Shown here one piece after another: positions 15,556 to 27,630 of a stretch of DNA of 38,893 nucleotides. Positions within the stretch are counted from its first letter, which is position 1. Every line of letters begins with the position of its first letter. The translations under genes and the position numbers were made by a program. The notes under the pieces were generated by a model that worked only from the letters and a program-made list of their open reading frames with translations, had not been told where the DNA came from and did not search any database. The DNA lies in NCBI GenBank assembly GCA_937867335.1, contig CALMKX010000370.1, forward strand, positions 1 through 38,893, given 5' to 3'. This DNA comes from an uncultured Acidobacteriota bacterium (lineage in GTDB: Bacteria > Acidobacteriota > Thermoanaerobaculia > Multivoradales > SZUA-115).

Positions 15556-16782
15556 TCAGCCCGCTCTCGAGGGCTGGCGGGGGGAAACCGAAGGCCCGCC
15601 GTCGCGCTCCGGCTGGCCGGCGACGTAGCTGCGCAGGCTGGCGAGCTCTTCTGGCAGGGCAGGGCGCCAGATCTCTTCTTTCTTGCGCCGCTCGATCGCC
15701 TCGGGCGTGAAGCGGATCGACGTGACCAGTTTGCCCTGGCGGTTGAAGACGTGGGCCCGGCCCCGCTCGCCCAGGATCACCAGGGTGTCGCGCCGGCGAT
15801 CCAGGAAGGCTTCCTCGGCCTGGGCTCGGGCGAGGTCTGCGAGGGCCATCCGCGTGGGGCGATCTCCCTGGGCATGTCGCTCTCGAGCGTGGAGGGTCTT
15901 GCGGCCTTCCGAGCGGCGGTCCTTCTCGAGGCGCAAGGCGAGACCCGCGAGCAAGCCCTCGATCCGTCGCTCGTGCTGGCCCTGCTGGCCCTTCTTGGCC
16001 GCCGACAGCGAGCTCAGGATCGACTGTGCCCAGGCGACCGGCTGGGACCACGGCACGGTGCCCAGGCGGTGGCAGAAGCGCTCGAGGCTCTCGCCGTCCG
16101 CGCCGACCCCGACCAGATTGAGCCCGAAACGACGAGAGCCCCGGCCGAGCCGGAGGGAGACCACCTGGAAGCTGAGGGCGAGCTGGATCGGATGCCCATC
16201 CGCTCCGGAACCCCGGTACCAGCCGGCCACCACCTGGCCGTGGAGGCGCAAGCCCGATTCAGAGCTCCGGAACGAGGGCAGCAGGGCTGCTTCGAGTTCG
16301 GAGCTGCTCACCACCCGGGTGAGGAACCGGCTGGCTTCGGGCTGGTAAAGCAGGTCGACATCCGGATCCTGCTTTTCGAGCAGCCAGGCCGGCAGCTCCG
16401 CGAAGCGTGGCACACCGCTCGGCCCGTAGCCGGTGAAGACCTCGCGGCTGCCGTGCGGAGAGGAGTGGTCGCAGTCCGCACGGGAGCAGCGCAAGCAGAA
16501 GACGTGGCCGGGGCGGAACGAAGCCCGCTCAGAGACCAGGCGCTGAACCTCCCGATCGAGCAGGTCCGAGGCCGCCTTCGAGAGGCGCTCGAGGTCTCCA
16601 TTTCGGAGCAGCAAGGGTAGCTTCAGCGGAAGCTCGAGTTGGCCGGCACGTTCGAGCAGGAGATGGCCTCCCGGGTGTTGCCGCACCCGCCGGCGCACCG
16701 CCTCCGCGAGGCCCGCGAGAGCCTGCCGGAGTTCGAGATCTCCGCTTTCGGGTGGGTTGGGGTCCAGCTTCTTGCCGTCCAC
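15556..16782 (-). CDS. Uncharacterised 408-residue protein with a Cys cluster
   Basis: The GTG at 16782 is chosen because GGGAGG precedes it at about five bases and the codons behind it are coherent; upstream frame continues but looks like non-coding shadow. The N-terminal half is helical. Near residues 97-106 the segment FCLRCSRADCDHS carries a C-x2-C-x4-C-x-H arrangement that could bind zinc or iron. This is followed by GYGPSGVPRFAELPAWLLEKQDPDVDLLY. The C-terminal part is charged and predicted helical (ERRIEGLLAGLALRLEKDRR), ending with a strand-rich segment with HVFNRQGKLVTSIRFTPEA. No signal peptide, so cytoplasmic. No family recognised; it is transcribed away from the exported protein at 16915. 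Confidence 0.7.
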   Translation of the reverse strand: MDGKKLDPNPPESGDLELRQALAGLAEAVRRRVRQHPGGHLLLERAGQLELPLKLPLLLRNGDLERLSKAASDLLDREVQRLVSERASFRPGHVFCLRCSRADCDHSSPHGSREVFTGYGPSGVPRFAELPAWLLEKQDPDVDLLYQPEASRFLTRVVSSSELEAALLPSFRSSESGLRLHGQVVAGWYRGSGADGHPIQLALSFQVVSLRLGRGSRRFGLNLVGVGADGESLERFCHRLGTVPWSQPVAWAQSILSSLSAAKKGQQGQHERRIEGLLAGLALRLEKDRRSEGRKTLHARERHAQGDRPTRMALADLARAQAEEAFLDRRRDTLVILGERGRAHVFNRQGKLVTSIRFTPEAIERRKKEEIWRPALPEELASLRSYVAGQPERDGGPSVSPRQPSRAG

Positions 16783-16914
16783 GCCGCCTCCCTGGAAGCA
16801 CCAGTGTAGCAACCACCAGTGGCCGAGGCTTGTCTCCTCGCTATGCTTGTGCGACATTGAGCAGCGCAGAAGGCCATCCGGCCATTCTGATCCCTCGGAG
16901 GAAGACAACAGTCC

Positions 16915-17787
16915 ATGAACACGATGAAGAGAAGCCGCTTGTCCGGAGCCACCCTCGCCCTCGCCTTCTCCTGGTTGGCCACGGCGCCGGCCTGGGCGGG
17001 TGTGAGCTACCGCGCCGTGACCGAGACCAGCGGCTCGGGGCATGCCAACAAGATCGTGGTCAGCGGCAAGGCCGAAGGCAGCAAGGCTCGCATCGAGTTC
17101 GCAGAAGCCTCGGGTAGCCCGATGTTCAAGCCCGGCAGTTTCATGGTGACCGAGAACGCCGGCGAGCCGCTGTTCCTGTGCGACCCCGGCCAGAAGATCT
17201 GTAGCGAGATGAGCGCCAAGGCGATGACCCAGACCATCGGGGCGGCCATGGAGAGCATGAAGGGCATGATGACCATGGAAGTGACGGACCCCAAGGTAGA
17301 GAAGCTGATCGACGAGCCCGGCCCCTCGATGCTCGGCATCCCCACCCGGCACGTTCGCTATCACACCTCCTACACCATGACCCTGAGCGTCATGGGGCAT
17401 ACCACCACCACCAGCAACGACACGCTCCAAGACCTCTGGCTGGCCGGCGACCTCGGCGATCTGGGGCTCAATCTGTGGCTCAAGAAGGAGCCGGTTCGCA
17501 CCGGCAATGCCGAACTCGACAAGCTGATCGATGCCGAGATGTCGAAGGTCAAGGGCTTTCCGCTCAAATCGGTGACGGTCACTACCACCGAGAGCCAGGG
17601 CCACAAGAACAGCTCGACCGCGACCACCGAGGTGCAGGAGTTGAAGACCGGCCTGGCCGGTTTCTCAGCCTCGGAGTTCCAGGTGCCGGCCGGCTACACC
17701 ACCCAGAAGCCCTTCGAAGGGCAGGGCAACCCGTTCGCGAAGATGATCGAGGAGCAGCAGCGGAAGAAAGACAAGGGCAACGGCTGA
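16915..17787 (+). CDS. Exported DUF4412-like protein
   Basis: A 290-residue protein with a signal peptide (about residues 1-29, cleavage after AWA) and a GGAGGA upstream. An in-frame ATG three codons in is an alternative start. The mature part opens GVSYRAVTETSG, then strand-rich stretches ending with a basic, glutamine-rich tail (EEQQRKKDKGNG). Positions such as KARIEFAEAS and FLCDPGQKICSEM resemble DUF4412-type proteins, which are small outer-layer or periplasmic proteins that seem to report a modified state of a bound ligand; their role is unknown. Two cysteines in CDPGQKIC could form a disulfide. It is divergent from the Cys-cluster gene. Confidence 0.7.
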   Translation: MNTMKRSRLSGATLALAFSWLATAPAWAGVSYRAVTETSGSGHANKIVVSGKAEGSKARIEFAEASGSPMFKPGSFMVTENAGEPLFLCDPGQKICSEMSAKAMTQTIGAAMESMKGMMTMEVTDPKVEKLIDEPGPSMLGIPTRHVRYHTSYTMTLSVMGHTTTTSNDTLQDLWLAGDLGDLGLNLWLKKEPVRTGNAELDKLIDAEMSKVKGFPLKSVTVTTTESQGHKNSSTATTEVQELKTGLAGFSASEFQVPAGYTTQKPFEGQGNPFAKMIEEQQRKKDKGNG

Positions 17788-17808
17788 GCGGCCAGCGAGT
17801 CTGGGCTC

Positions 17809-18408
17809 TTAGGAGACCGCTTCCGGGAGCCCGGGCCCGAGCCCACTCACCTTGTCGTAGACCTCGCTCAAGGCCAGCTTCACACCCAGCTCCGGGATGG
17901 CGAGGCCGGCCTCGAGGCCGCTCGCTTCGCTGAGCTGCCAGAGACCCTCCTCGAGACGGCGGAAGAGTTCGAGATGGGGTTTGTCCTGGGCCACCAACAG
18001 ATAGCACGAGAGGCTGGGCAAGCGCCGGTAGTGCTCGAACTTGGCGCCACGGTCGTAGGCCTCGGTAGACGGTGAGAGCACCTCGACCAGCATCAGTGGA
18101 TTGAGCAGCGTGTCCCGCTTGGCGTCGTCGAACTGCGAGTCGCCGCAGACCACCACCAGATCGGGGTAGGTGTAGAGCCCGGTCTCGTCCACCTTCACCC
18201 GCAGATCGGTGGCGTGGACGCGGCAGGGCTTGTTCTTCAGGGCGAGGCTAAGCTCTCGGGCGAGATTGGTGGCAATCAAGCCGTGGTCCGGACTGGCGCC
18301 GCTCCTGGCGTAGATCTGCCCGTTGACGAACTCGTGGCGCTCCTCGGCCTCGCGCTCGAAGGCGAGATAGTCGGTGGCGCTCAGGCAGGTCTGCGGCTCG
18401 GTGGCCAT
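17809..18408 (-). CDS. Uma2-family (DUF820) putative nuclease
   Basis: A 199-residue protein from the ATG at 18408 (AGGAG 11 bases ahead); an in-frame GTG at 18432 is a less likely start. It opens CLSATDYLAFEREAEERHEFVNGQIY, then has the restriction-endonuclease-like core TYPDLVVVCGD, LMLVEVLSPSTEAYDRGAKFEHY and YLLV. The D...EV-S pattern is the PD-(D/E)xK active site of Uma2 proteins. These genes are scattered, multi-copy and of unknown function in bacteria; nuclease activity is inferred from fold. It stands alone, converging on the DUF4412-like gene with a 21-base gap. Confidence 0.9.
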   Translation of the reverse strand: MATEPQTCLSATDYLAFEREAEERHEFVNGQIYARSGASPDHGLIATNLARELSLALKNKPCRVHATDLRVKVDETGLYTYPDLVVVCGDSQFDDAKRDTLLNPLMLVEVLSPSTEAYDRGAKFEHYRRLPSLSCYLLVAQDKPHLELFRRLEEGLWQLSEASGLEAGLAIPELGVKLALSEVYDKVSGLGPGLPEAVS

Positions 18409-18475
18409 GCTGGTCGATACTCCTGGTGGCACCTCCAGCCTAGCAGCCCGGCTTCGGCCGGCGCAGAAAGAGAAA

Positions 18476-18506
18476 GGCCTCCTCCCTCGAAACGAGAGAG
18501 GAGGCC
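18476..18506 (-). terminator. Intrinsic terminator of the tricorn-like protease gene
   Basis: A hairpin with arms GGCCTCCTC (18476-18484) and GAGGAGGCC (18498-18506), extended by CTCG/CGAG past one mismatch, around an AAA loop. On the minus strand it is followed by TTTCTCTTTC, a T-rich tract. It lies 28 bases beyond the protease stop at 18535. Confidence 0.85.
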
Positions 18507-18534
18507 AGGGTGAGGCGCCGCGCTCTGGAGCCGC

Positions 18535-21909
<3,375 letters not shown>

Positions 21910-22074
21910 ACTCTCTCCTTCTGAATGGATGCCGTCCCGGACAGACATGCCTCTTCCCGAGGCCTGCAAGGACGGCGAGCGCAGCTGGCCGCCGGCCCGG
22001 CCGGCGCCCCGGGCGCGGGCCGAGCCCCCACTGCTTTCACGCGCCAGCGTCTTACGTGACGGGGACGATAAAGT

Positions 22075-22104
22075 TTGCGAGCAGCGGGCTTCTTACCCTA
22101 TGCT
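22075..22104 (+). promoter_or_regulatory. Candidate promoter of the CBS-like gene
   Basis: TTGCGA (22075-22080), an 18-base spacer and TATGCT (22099-22104) fit a sigma-70 promoter with four of six matches in each box. It would give a leader of about 75 bases containing a small hairpin, TGGAG/CTCCA (22118-22133). No riboswitch is recognised. Confidence 0.4.
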
Positions 22105-22186
22105 TGCGCGGTTCTGGAGTGCAAGCTCCAGGCTGGATTCGAGCTTTTCCCTCGAGCTTCCTCCCACCCGGAGACCGAAAGCGCGC

Positions 22187-23182
22187 ATGGAGATCTACGA
22201 CAACATATTGGCTACTCTCGGCAACACGCCGCTGGTGCGGCTAAGCCGATTTTCCCCCGCCGGAGCCACTCTCGCTGCCAAGATCGAGTCGTTCAACCCG
22301 GGCTCGAGCGTCAAGGACCGAATCGGGATCGCCTTGATCGAAGCCGGCGAGAGAGCCGGCCTGCTCAAGCCGGGAGGCCTGATCGTCGAGCCCACATCCG
22401 GCAATACCGGTTTGGGCCTCGCCATGGTGGCCGCGCTCAGGGGCTACCGCCTGATCTGCACGGCCGCAGACAAGATCTCCAAGGAGAAGGTAGCCCTGCT
22501 CAGGGCTTTCGGCGCCGAGGTGATCACCTGCCCGACCAACGTCGAAGCGGAAGACCCCCGTTCCTACTACAAGACCGCCGAGCGCATCCGCGACGAGCAG
22601 GGCGCCTACCTTCCCTACCAGTACTACAACCAGGCCAATCCCGAAGCTCATTACCAGACCACGGGCCCCGAGATCTGGCGTCAGACCGACGGCAGGATCA
22701 CCCATTGGGTGGCCGGCATGGGCACTGGCGGCACCATCTCCGGTGTGGCCAAATACCTGAAGGAACAGAATCCGCAGGTCAAGGTGATCGGCGTCGACCC
22801 GGTGGGCAGCGTCTACGCCTATCTGAAAAAGCACGGCGTGATGCCGCCGGCCGAGCAGATCCACCAGTACTTGATCGACGGCATCGGCGAGGACTTCCTG
22901 CCCAGCTCGATCTGGCTCGAGTATGTGGACGACGTCGTGACGATCGACGACAAGACGGCCTACAAGGCGGTCTACGAGCTCGCCAGGAAAGAGGGCATCT
23001 TCGTCGGCAGCTCAGGGGGGGCCGCCGCGGCGGGTGCCCGCCTGGTGGCGGCCTCGCTGCCCGCGGATGCCGTCGTCGTCACCCTCTTCCCGGACTCCGG
23101 CGAACGCTACCTCTCGAAGCTCAACGATGATTGGATGCGCGCCCAGGGCCTGCTCGAAGAGGAAGCGGTGGCCGTGGGATGA
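22187..23182 (+). CDS. Cystathionine beta-synthase-like PLP enzyme (cysteine synthase fold)
   Basis: A 331-residue PLP-dependent enzyme of the cysteine synthase/cystathionine beta-synthase family. The PLP lysine lies in NPGSSVKDRIG (near residue 43), the substrate loop is EPTSGNTGLGLA, and the phosphate-binding loop is GMGTGGTISG. The segments IGVDPVGSVYAYL and GIGEDFLPSSIWLEYVDDVV are more like cystathionine beta-synthase than CysK, yet there is no C-terminal CBS (Bateman) domain. It may condense serine with homocysteine or make cysteine from O-acetylserine; the sequence alone does not decide. The start at 22187 begins the homology, with no strong RBS. Its TGA overlaps the flavin reductase ATG. 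Confidence 0.9.
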   Translation: MEIYDNILATLGNTPLVRLSRFSPAGATLAAKIESFNPGSSVKDRIGIALIEAGERAGLLKPGGLIVEPTSGNTGLGLAMVAALRGYRLICTAADKISKEKVALLRAFGAEVITCPTNVEAEDPRSYYKTAERIRDEQGAYLPYQYYNQANPEAHYQTTGPEIWRQTDGRITHWVAGMGTGGTISGVAKYLKEQNPQVKVIGVDPVGSVYAYLKKHGVMPPAEQIHQYLIDGIGEDFLPSSIWLEYVDDVVTIDDKTAYKAVYELARKEGIFVGSSGGAAAAGARLVAASLPADAVVVTLFPDSGERYLSKLNDDWMRAQGLLEEEAVAVG

Positions 23183-23664
23183 GCATCACGGCCGAGGCCT
23201 TTCGAGACGCCCTGCGTCATTTCCCGGCCGGCGTGACCGTGGTGACCCTGAAAGCCGGGGACCAGATCCACGGCCTGACGGTCTCGGCCTTCGCCTCGGT
23301 CTCGCCGGAGCCGCCCCTGGTGGCGGTGATCATCGACCGCAGGCATACCGCCCACGCCCTGCTCGAGCAGGAAGGCACCGTCTTCGCGGTGAACATCCTG
23401 GCCGAGGACCAGGTCGAGCTCTCCAATCGCTTCGCCTGGAGCAAGGATCAGGACCGGTTCGCGGGCGGGCGCTGGAGCCCGGCGGCCACGGGAGCGCCAG
23501 TGCTGGAAGACGCCCTGGCCTGGCTGGATTGCACGGTGTGGGCGCGGCACCCGGCCGGTACCCACACCATCTACCTGGGCGAAGTGCAGGCGAGCTCGGT
23601 CGCCAGGTCCGGAGAGCCCCCCCTGGTCTACTGGAACCGGGACTACCGGCGGCTCACGAAGTAG
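23179..23664 (+). CDS. Flavin reductase-like (FMN-binding split barrel) protein
   Basis: A 161-residue protein of the flavin reductase domain family (HpaC/ActVB type), which binds FMN and supplies reduced flavin or acts as an NAD(P)H:flavin oxidoreductase. Visible: FRDALRHFPAGVTVVT at the start, the FMN-binding GLTVSAFASVSPEPPLVAVII (residues 32-52), FAVNIL and the late GTHTIYLGEVQA. Its ATG overlaps the CBS-like stop (ATGA), so translation is coupled. A link between sulfur amino acid synthesis and flavin reduction is suggested by that coupling only. Its last 11 bases overlap the end of the convergent permease gene. Confidence 0.9.
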   Translation: MSITAEAFRDALRHFPAGVTVVTLKAGDQIHGLTVSAFASVSPEPPLVAVIIDRRHTAHALLEQEGTVFAVNILAEDQVELSNRFAWSKDQDRFAGGRWSPAATGAPVLEDALAWLDCTVWARHPAGTHTIYLGEVQASSVARSGEPPLVYWNRDYRRLTK

Positions 23665-24952
23665 TACGGCGGTGCCGCAGCGCCCACCAGGCGGCCGGCA
23701 GGCCGGTGGCGAGAGCGATGCCCGCCGCCACCAGCTCTCGAGGTTTGGCCGAGAGCAAAAGTACTCCACACAGAGCGATCGCCAGCAGGGGAATCGCCGG
23801 GCCTCCAGGCAGGCGGAAGCGGGCCGACTCGACGGGCCGGCCCTGCGCTTCCTGTCGCCTCAAGGCCAGCACGGCGGCGCAGGTGGGGAGGTACTGGCAG
23901 AGCCTTCCTACGACGGTGGCAGCAGCGAGCTCGCGGAAAGTTCCGGTGGTGGCGAGCGCCCAGGTGACGGCGTAGGTGAAGAGAATCGCCACCCAGGGCG
24001 TGCCCCAGCGGGGCTCGAGGCGAGCGAGAAGCCGCGGCAAGCCGCCCCCGGAAGCGAGGGCGTAGAACTTGCGCGGCGCCACCAGTGCGCTCGCGCTGTT
24101 GACTCCCAGAATCGAAACCAACACCCCCGCTGCCACCATGCGGCCGCCGGCCGGGCCGAGAAAGGCCTCGGCGGCGCGGGCCACGCCGTTCTTCTCGCCG
24201 GCCAGGGAAGGCAGGGTGCCGGTAGTGACCCCCTGCACCCCGAGGTAGAGCGCTGCCACCAGGGCGAGCACGGCGCCGAGGGCCACGGGCAAGTGGCGCC
24301 GAGGGTCGCGCATCTCCCCGGCCGGCACCACCAGGTTCTCGAAGCCGACGTAGGCGTAGAGCATCAGGAGCACCGCCTCGCCGAGTCGATCGAAACCGTA
24401 GGGGGCGAAGGGGGTGAAGCGGTGGGGATCGATCGCCGAGATCCCCAGGGCGATGAACGCGAGGGCAAGCCCCACCTTGAGGATCGACGTGAGGTTCGAG
24501 AGCGAGGCCGCGGCTCGGGCCCCCAGCACGTTGACAGCGGCCAGGCCCGCGATCAGGCCGGCGAGCAGCCACGGCCGAAGGCGCCCCTCCGCGTCTGGCG
24601 TGAACGGCGCGAGGGCGGTGACGAATGCGCTCGCCAGAGCCGCCCAGGCCACCAGGCCGGTCCAACAGCTCACCCAGCCGACCACCAAGCCGGGGCCTTC
24701 GCCGAAGGCCATCGTGGTGTAGAGGTACGGGCCGCCGGTTTCGCTGGTGCGGCTTGCCGCCTCGGCGCAGCACAGCGCGATGGTGAGCGCTGCGAGGCCG
24801 GCCAGCACCACCGCCACCAGGGCGGCAGGGCCCAGCTTCTCGGCGAGCGGCCCGGGCAGGAGGAAGATTCCGGAGCCCACCACGGCGTTCACTCCCAGGG
24901 CCAGGAGATCCGCCAGGCGCAGCTCGCGGGGCGGTGCTGCCGGGCTGGTCAC
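23654..24952 (-). CDS. APC-superfamily amino acid permease
   Basis: A 432-residue transporter with about 12 membrane helices. The family start is LALGVNAVVGSGIFLLPG (about residues 15-32), which carries the unwound substrate-binding helix; ETGGPYLYT and the YAYVGFENLVVPAGEMRDPRRHLP segment follow, all typical of amino acid/polyamine permeases. Substrate is not readable. The GTG at 24952 overlaps the stop of the quinone oxidoreductase gene (GTGA), which indicates coupled translation. The 3' end overlaps the flavin reductase gene tail by 11 bases on the other strand. Confidence 0.92.
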   Translation of the reverse strand: MTSPAAPPRELRLADLLALGVNAVVGSGIFLLPGPLAEKLGPAALVAVVLAGLAALTIALCCAEAASRTSETGGPYLYTTMAFGEGPGLVVGWVSCWTGLVAWAALASAFVTALAPFTPDAEGRLRPWLLAGLIAGLAAVNVLGARAAASLSNLTSILKVGLALAFIALGISAIDPHRFTPFAPYGFDRLGEAVLLMLYAYVGFENLVVPAGEMRDPRRHLPVALGAVLALVAALYLGVQGVTTGTLPSLAGEKNGVARAAEAFLGPAGGRMVAAGVLVSILGVNSASALVAPRKFYALASGGGLPRLLARLEPRWGTPWVAILFTYAVTWALATTGTFRELAAATVVGRLCQYLPTCAAVLALRRQEAQGRPVESARFRLPGGPAIPLLAIALCGVLLLSAKPRELVAAGIALATGLPAAWWALRHRRTTS

Positions 24953-25965
24953 CCTTCGAAGCTCAGGCAGATCTTGCCGAAATGGCGCCCGGAGCCCAGG
25001 TGCTCGAGGGCCGCGCGGGCTTCGAGCCAGGGGTACACCGCATCGACCAAGGGCTTCATGGCGTGCTGGCCGAGGGCTCGGTTCATCGCCTCGAAGGAGT
25101 CTCGATCGCCCACCAGGATGCCCTGGACGCGCAGCTTCTGCATGAAGACCGGGGTCAGGTTGAGCTCCCCCGAGCCACCAGTGAGCTGGCCGATCAGGGC
25201 GATGGTGCCGCCGAAGCGGGTTGCTGCCACCGATTGCGCGAAGGTGCCGGCGCCACCGACCTCGATTACCAGATCGGCGCCCCTGCCGCCGGTGAGCTCT
25301 CGCACCCGAGCGCCCCAGGCCGGCTGGCTGGGGTAATGGAGGGTCTCCCAGGCGCCCAGCTCGCGGAGCCGGGCGAGCTTCTCCTCGCCGCTGCTGGTGG
25401 CGATCACCCGCGCCCCCAGGAGCCGGGCGAACTGCAGGGCGAAGAGGGCAACGCCGCCGGTTCCCTGGACCACCACCACGTCGCCGGCAGCCACTCGACC
25501 TTCCACCACCACGGCGTTCCAGGCGGTCAGGCCGGCGCAGGGGAGAGTGGCGGCCTCGATGTCCGAGAGGTGGGGTGGAGTGGCTACCAGGGCCTCCTCG
25601 GGAACCACCATCCGCTCGCAGAGCGTGCCGTCGAGCGGCCCGCCGAGAGTGGAGCGCACCCGGGCGCGAGTCGGCTCGCCGGCGATCCAGCGCTGGGCGA
25701 AGAGGGGCAGCACGCGGTCCCCGACGGCGAAGCGGCTGGCGCCCGGGCCGAGGGCCTCCACGATTCCGGCACCGTCCGAGCAGGGCACCAGGGGCAGCGG
25801 CTGCCGCGGGTTGTAGCGCCCTTCGACGGTCAGCAGATCGCGGTAGTTGAGCGAGGCCGCACGCAGTGCGATGCGCACTTGCCCGGGGCCCGGCTCCGGA
25901 GTCGGCCGTTCGACGGCGACCAGATGATCGAGGCCGAAGCCGCCTTGGATCTCGAGGACCTTCAT
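24949..25965 (-). CDS. Zinc-free MDR oxidoreductase (quinone oxidoreductase-like)
   Basis: A 338-residue medium-chain dehydrogenase/reductase. The GroES-like half carries LNYRDLLTVEGRY and PCSDGAGIVEALG. The Rossmann half has GTGGVALFALQFARLLGARVIATSS near residues 168-188. The cysteine set for structural zinc is missing, which points to the quinone reductase/enoyl reductase-like branch using NADPH. Substrate unknown. The ATG at 25965 begins the homology, with GGAG upstream. It is the first gene of a pair with the APC permease, and lies divergent from the PIN-PhoH gene at 26153. Confidence 0.92.
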   Translation of the reverse strand: MKVLEIQGGFGLDHLVAVERPTPEPGPGQVRIALRAASLNYRDLLTVEGRYNPRQPLPLVPCSDGAGIVEALGPGASRFAVGDRVLPLFAQRWIAGEPTRARVRSTLGGPLDGTLCERMVVPEEALVATPPHLSDIEAATLPCAGLTAWNAVVVEGRVAAGDVVVVQGTGGVALFALQFARLLGARVIATSSGEEKLARLRELGAWETLHYPSQPAWGARVRELTGGRGADLVIEVGGAGTFAQSVAATRFGGTIALIGQLTGGSGELNLTPVFMQKLRVQGILVGDRDSFEAMNRALGQHAMKPLVDAVYPWLEARAALEHLGSGRHFGKICLSFEG

Positions 25966-26152
25966 GGCAGCGCTCCGCGCGCTGAGAGTCGTGGCCGGCG
26001 TGGGCAGGGCAGGAGCATGCGACCTCCGTGATCGAGGCGAGCACTCTACGCCCCGGGCTCCGGAGGCTGTCAAGGGCCCTGGCCGAGCTTCTAGCGAGGC
26101 TCGGAGCCCTCCTCGGGGAGCCTGTTTGTCCGTGCTAGCATCCGGGGCGCCC

Positions 26153-27505
26153 ATGGCAAGCCACCGACGCTCCCTCTCGTCTTCCGGCCCCAAAATCTTC
26201 GTCCTCGACACTTCGGTCATCCTCTACGACGCGAGCTCGATCAACAACTTCGAGGAGCACGACGTCGCCGTACCTCTGACGGTGCTCGAGGAGCTGGACC
26301 AGTTCAAGAAGGGCAACAACGTCTTGAACCTGCAGGCTCGCGAGTTCGTGCGCCAGCTGGACCGCCGTTCCGAGGATCAGGATCTGCGCCATTGGGTGCC
26401 TCTCGACGGCAAGGGCCGGGGGCGGCTGCGGGTGATCGCCGAGGAGGGCCAGGCGGACGAAGCCGGCCATGCTTTCGGCAACCGCAAGAACGATCACCGC
26501 ATCCTGAATGCGGCGCTCACGCTGGCGCGCCAGGAGAGCCCGCGACGGGTGATCCTGGTAAGCAAGGACATCGCCCTGCGGGTGAAGGCCCGGGCTCTCG
26601 GGCTCGAGGCCGAGGACTACGAGACCATCCGAGTGGCCGACGCCGGCCAGCTCTACAAAGGCAAGAGCGAGCTCGAGGTGGCGGACGACAGCCTGATCGA
26701 CCAGCTCTACGACACCGGCTCGGTGCCGGTGGAGAAGGCAGGCCCCAGCCGGCCGGCGGAGGCCAATCACTACTTCATCCTCCGCGGGCTGACCCGCTCG
26801 GGCCTGGGCTGCGTCAACGGCCGCACCGGCAATCTCGAGCGGGTGGTGAAGACTTCGGCCTACGGCATCCAGCCCCGCAACGCCGAGCAGACTTTCGCCA
26901 TCCACGCCATCCTGAACCCCGAGGTACCGCTGGTGAGCCTGAGCGGTCCGGCCGGCACCGGCAAGACGCTGATCGCCCTCGCCGCTGCCCTCGAGCAACG
27001 GCGGCGCTACCGCCAGATCTACCTCGCGCGGCCGATCGTGCCGCTCTCGAACAAGGACATCGGCTACTTGCCCGGCGACATCCAGTCCAAGATCGGCCCG
27101 TACATGCAACCGCTCTGGGACAGCCTGGGCGTGATCAAGGACCAGTTCGACGAGGGGCACAAGGAAGGCAAGAGGGTGGACGAGATGGTGGCCCTGGGCA
27201 AGCTCCACGTGGTGCCGCTCGCCTACATCCGCGGCCGCAGCTTCTCGAACATCATCTTCGTGGTGGACGAAGCCCAGAACCTCACTCCCCACGAGGTGAA
27301 AACCATCATCACCCGGGCCGGCGAGGGCACCAAGATCGTCTTCACGGGGGACATCTTCCAGATCGACACGCCCTACCTCGACGCCGAGAGCAACGGCCTC
27401 TCCTACTTGATCGACCGCATGCGGGGCAATCCCCTCTACGCCCACGTGAACCTCGACAAGGGCGAGCGCTCGGAGCTCGCCAATCTGGCCAGCCAGCTGC
27501 TCTAG
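26153..27505 (+). CDS. PIN-PhoH (PhoH2-type) ATPase/RNase
   Basis: A 450-residue fusion of an N-terminal PIN nuclease domain (about residues 13-140; IFVLDTSVILYD, LEELDQFK, and acidic residues in NDHRIL and VSKDIALR) and a C-terminal PhoH ATPase domain. The latter has Walker A GPAGTGKT at 266-273, Walker B IIFVVDEAQN near 367-376, and GDIFQIDTP. PhoH2 proteins of this layout are described as ATP-dependent RNA helicase/RNases and resemble toxins with an antitoxin-like small upstream gene. No such upstream partner is seen here. The ATG at 26153 starts the conserved part; an in-frame GTG upstream is possible. It stands alone. Confidence 0.92.
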   Translation: MASHRRSLSSSGPKIFVLDTSVILYDASSINNFEEHDVAVPLTVLEELDQFKKGNNVLNLQAREFVRQLDRRSEDQDLRHWVPLDGKGRGRLRVIAEEGQADEAGHAFGNRKNDHRILNAALTLARQESPRRVILVSKDIALRVKARALGLEAEDYETIRVADAGQLYKGKSELEVADDSLIDQLYDTGSVPVEKAGPSRPAEANHYFILRGLTRSGLGCVNGRTGNLERVVKTSAYGIQPRNAEQTFAIHAILNPEVPLVSLSGPAGTGKTLIALAAALEQRRRYRQIYLARPIVPLSNKDIGYLPGDIQSKIGPYMQPLWDSLGVIKDQFDEGHKEGKRVDEMVALGKLHVVPLAYIRGRSFSNIIFVVDEAQNLTPHEVKTIITRAGEGTKIVFTGDIFQIDTPYLDAESNGLSYLIDRMRGNPLYAHVNLDKGERSELANLASQLL

Positions 27506-27630
27506 CCCACCGTCTCGCGCCTGCGCCACGGTTTGGCCGGGCTGTGGGCATCGAGAGAGGGCATGCCCACTTCTTGTGCAGTCGGTGCTAGACTGCCGAT
27601 GAACAGCATTCCTTCGTAGCCGACTTGGTG

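Noticed and set aside
22118-22133. Small hairpin in the leader of the CBS-like gene as a riboswitch
   Set aside because: Only a 5-bp stem with a 6-base loop; no conserved riboswitch core is seen.
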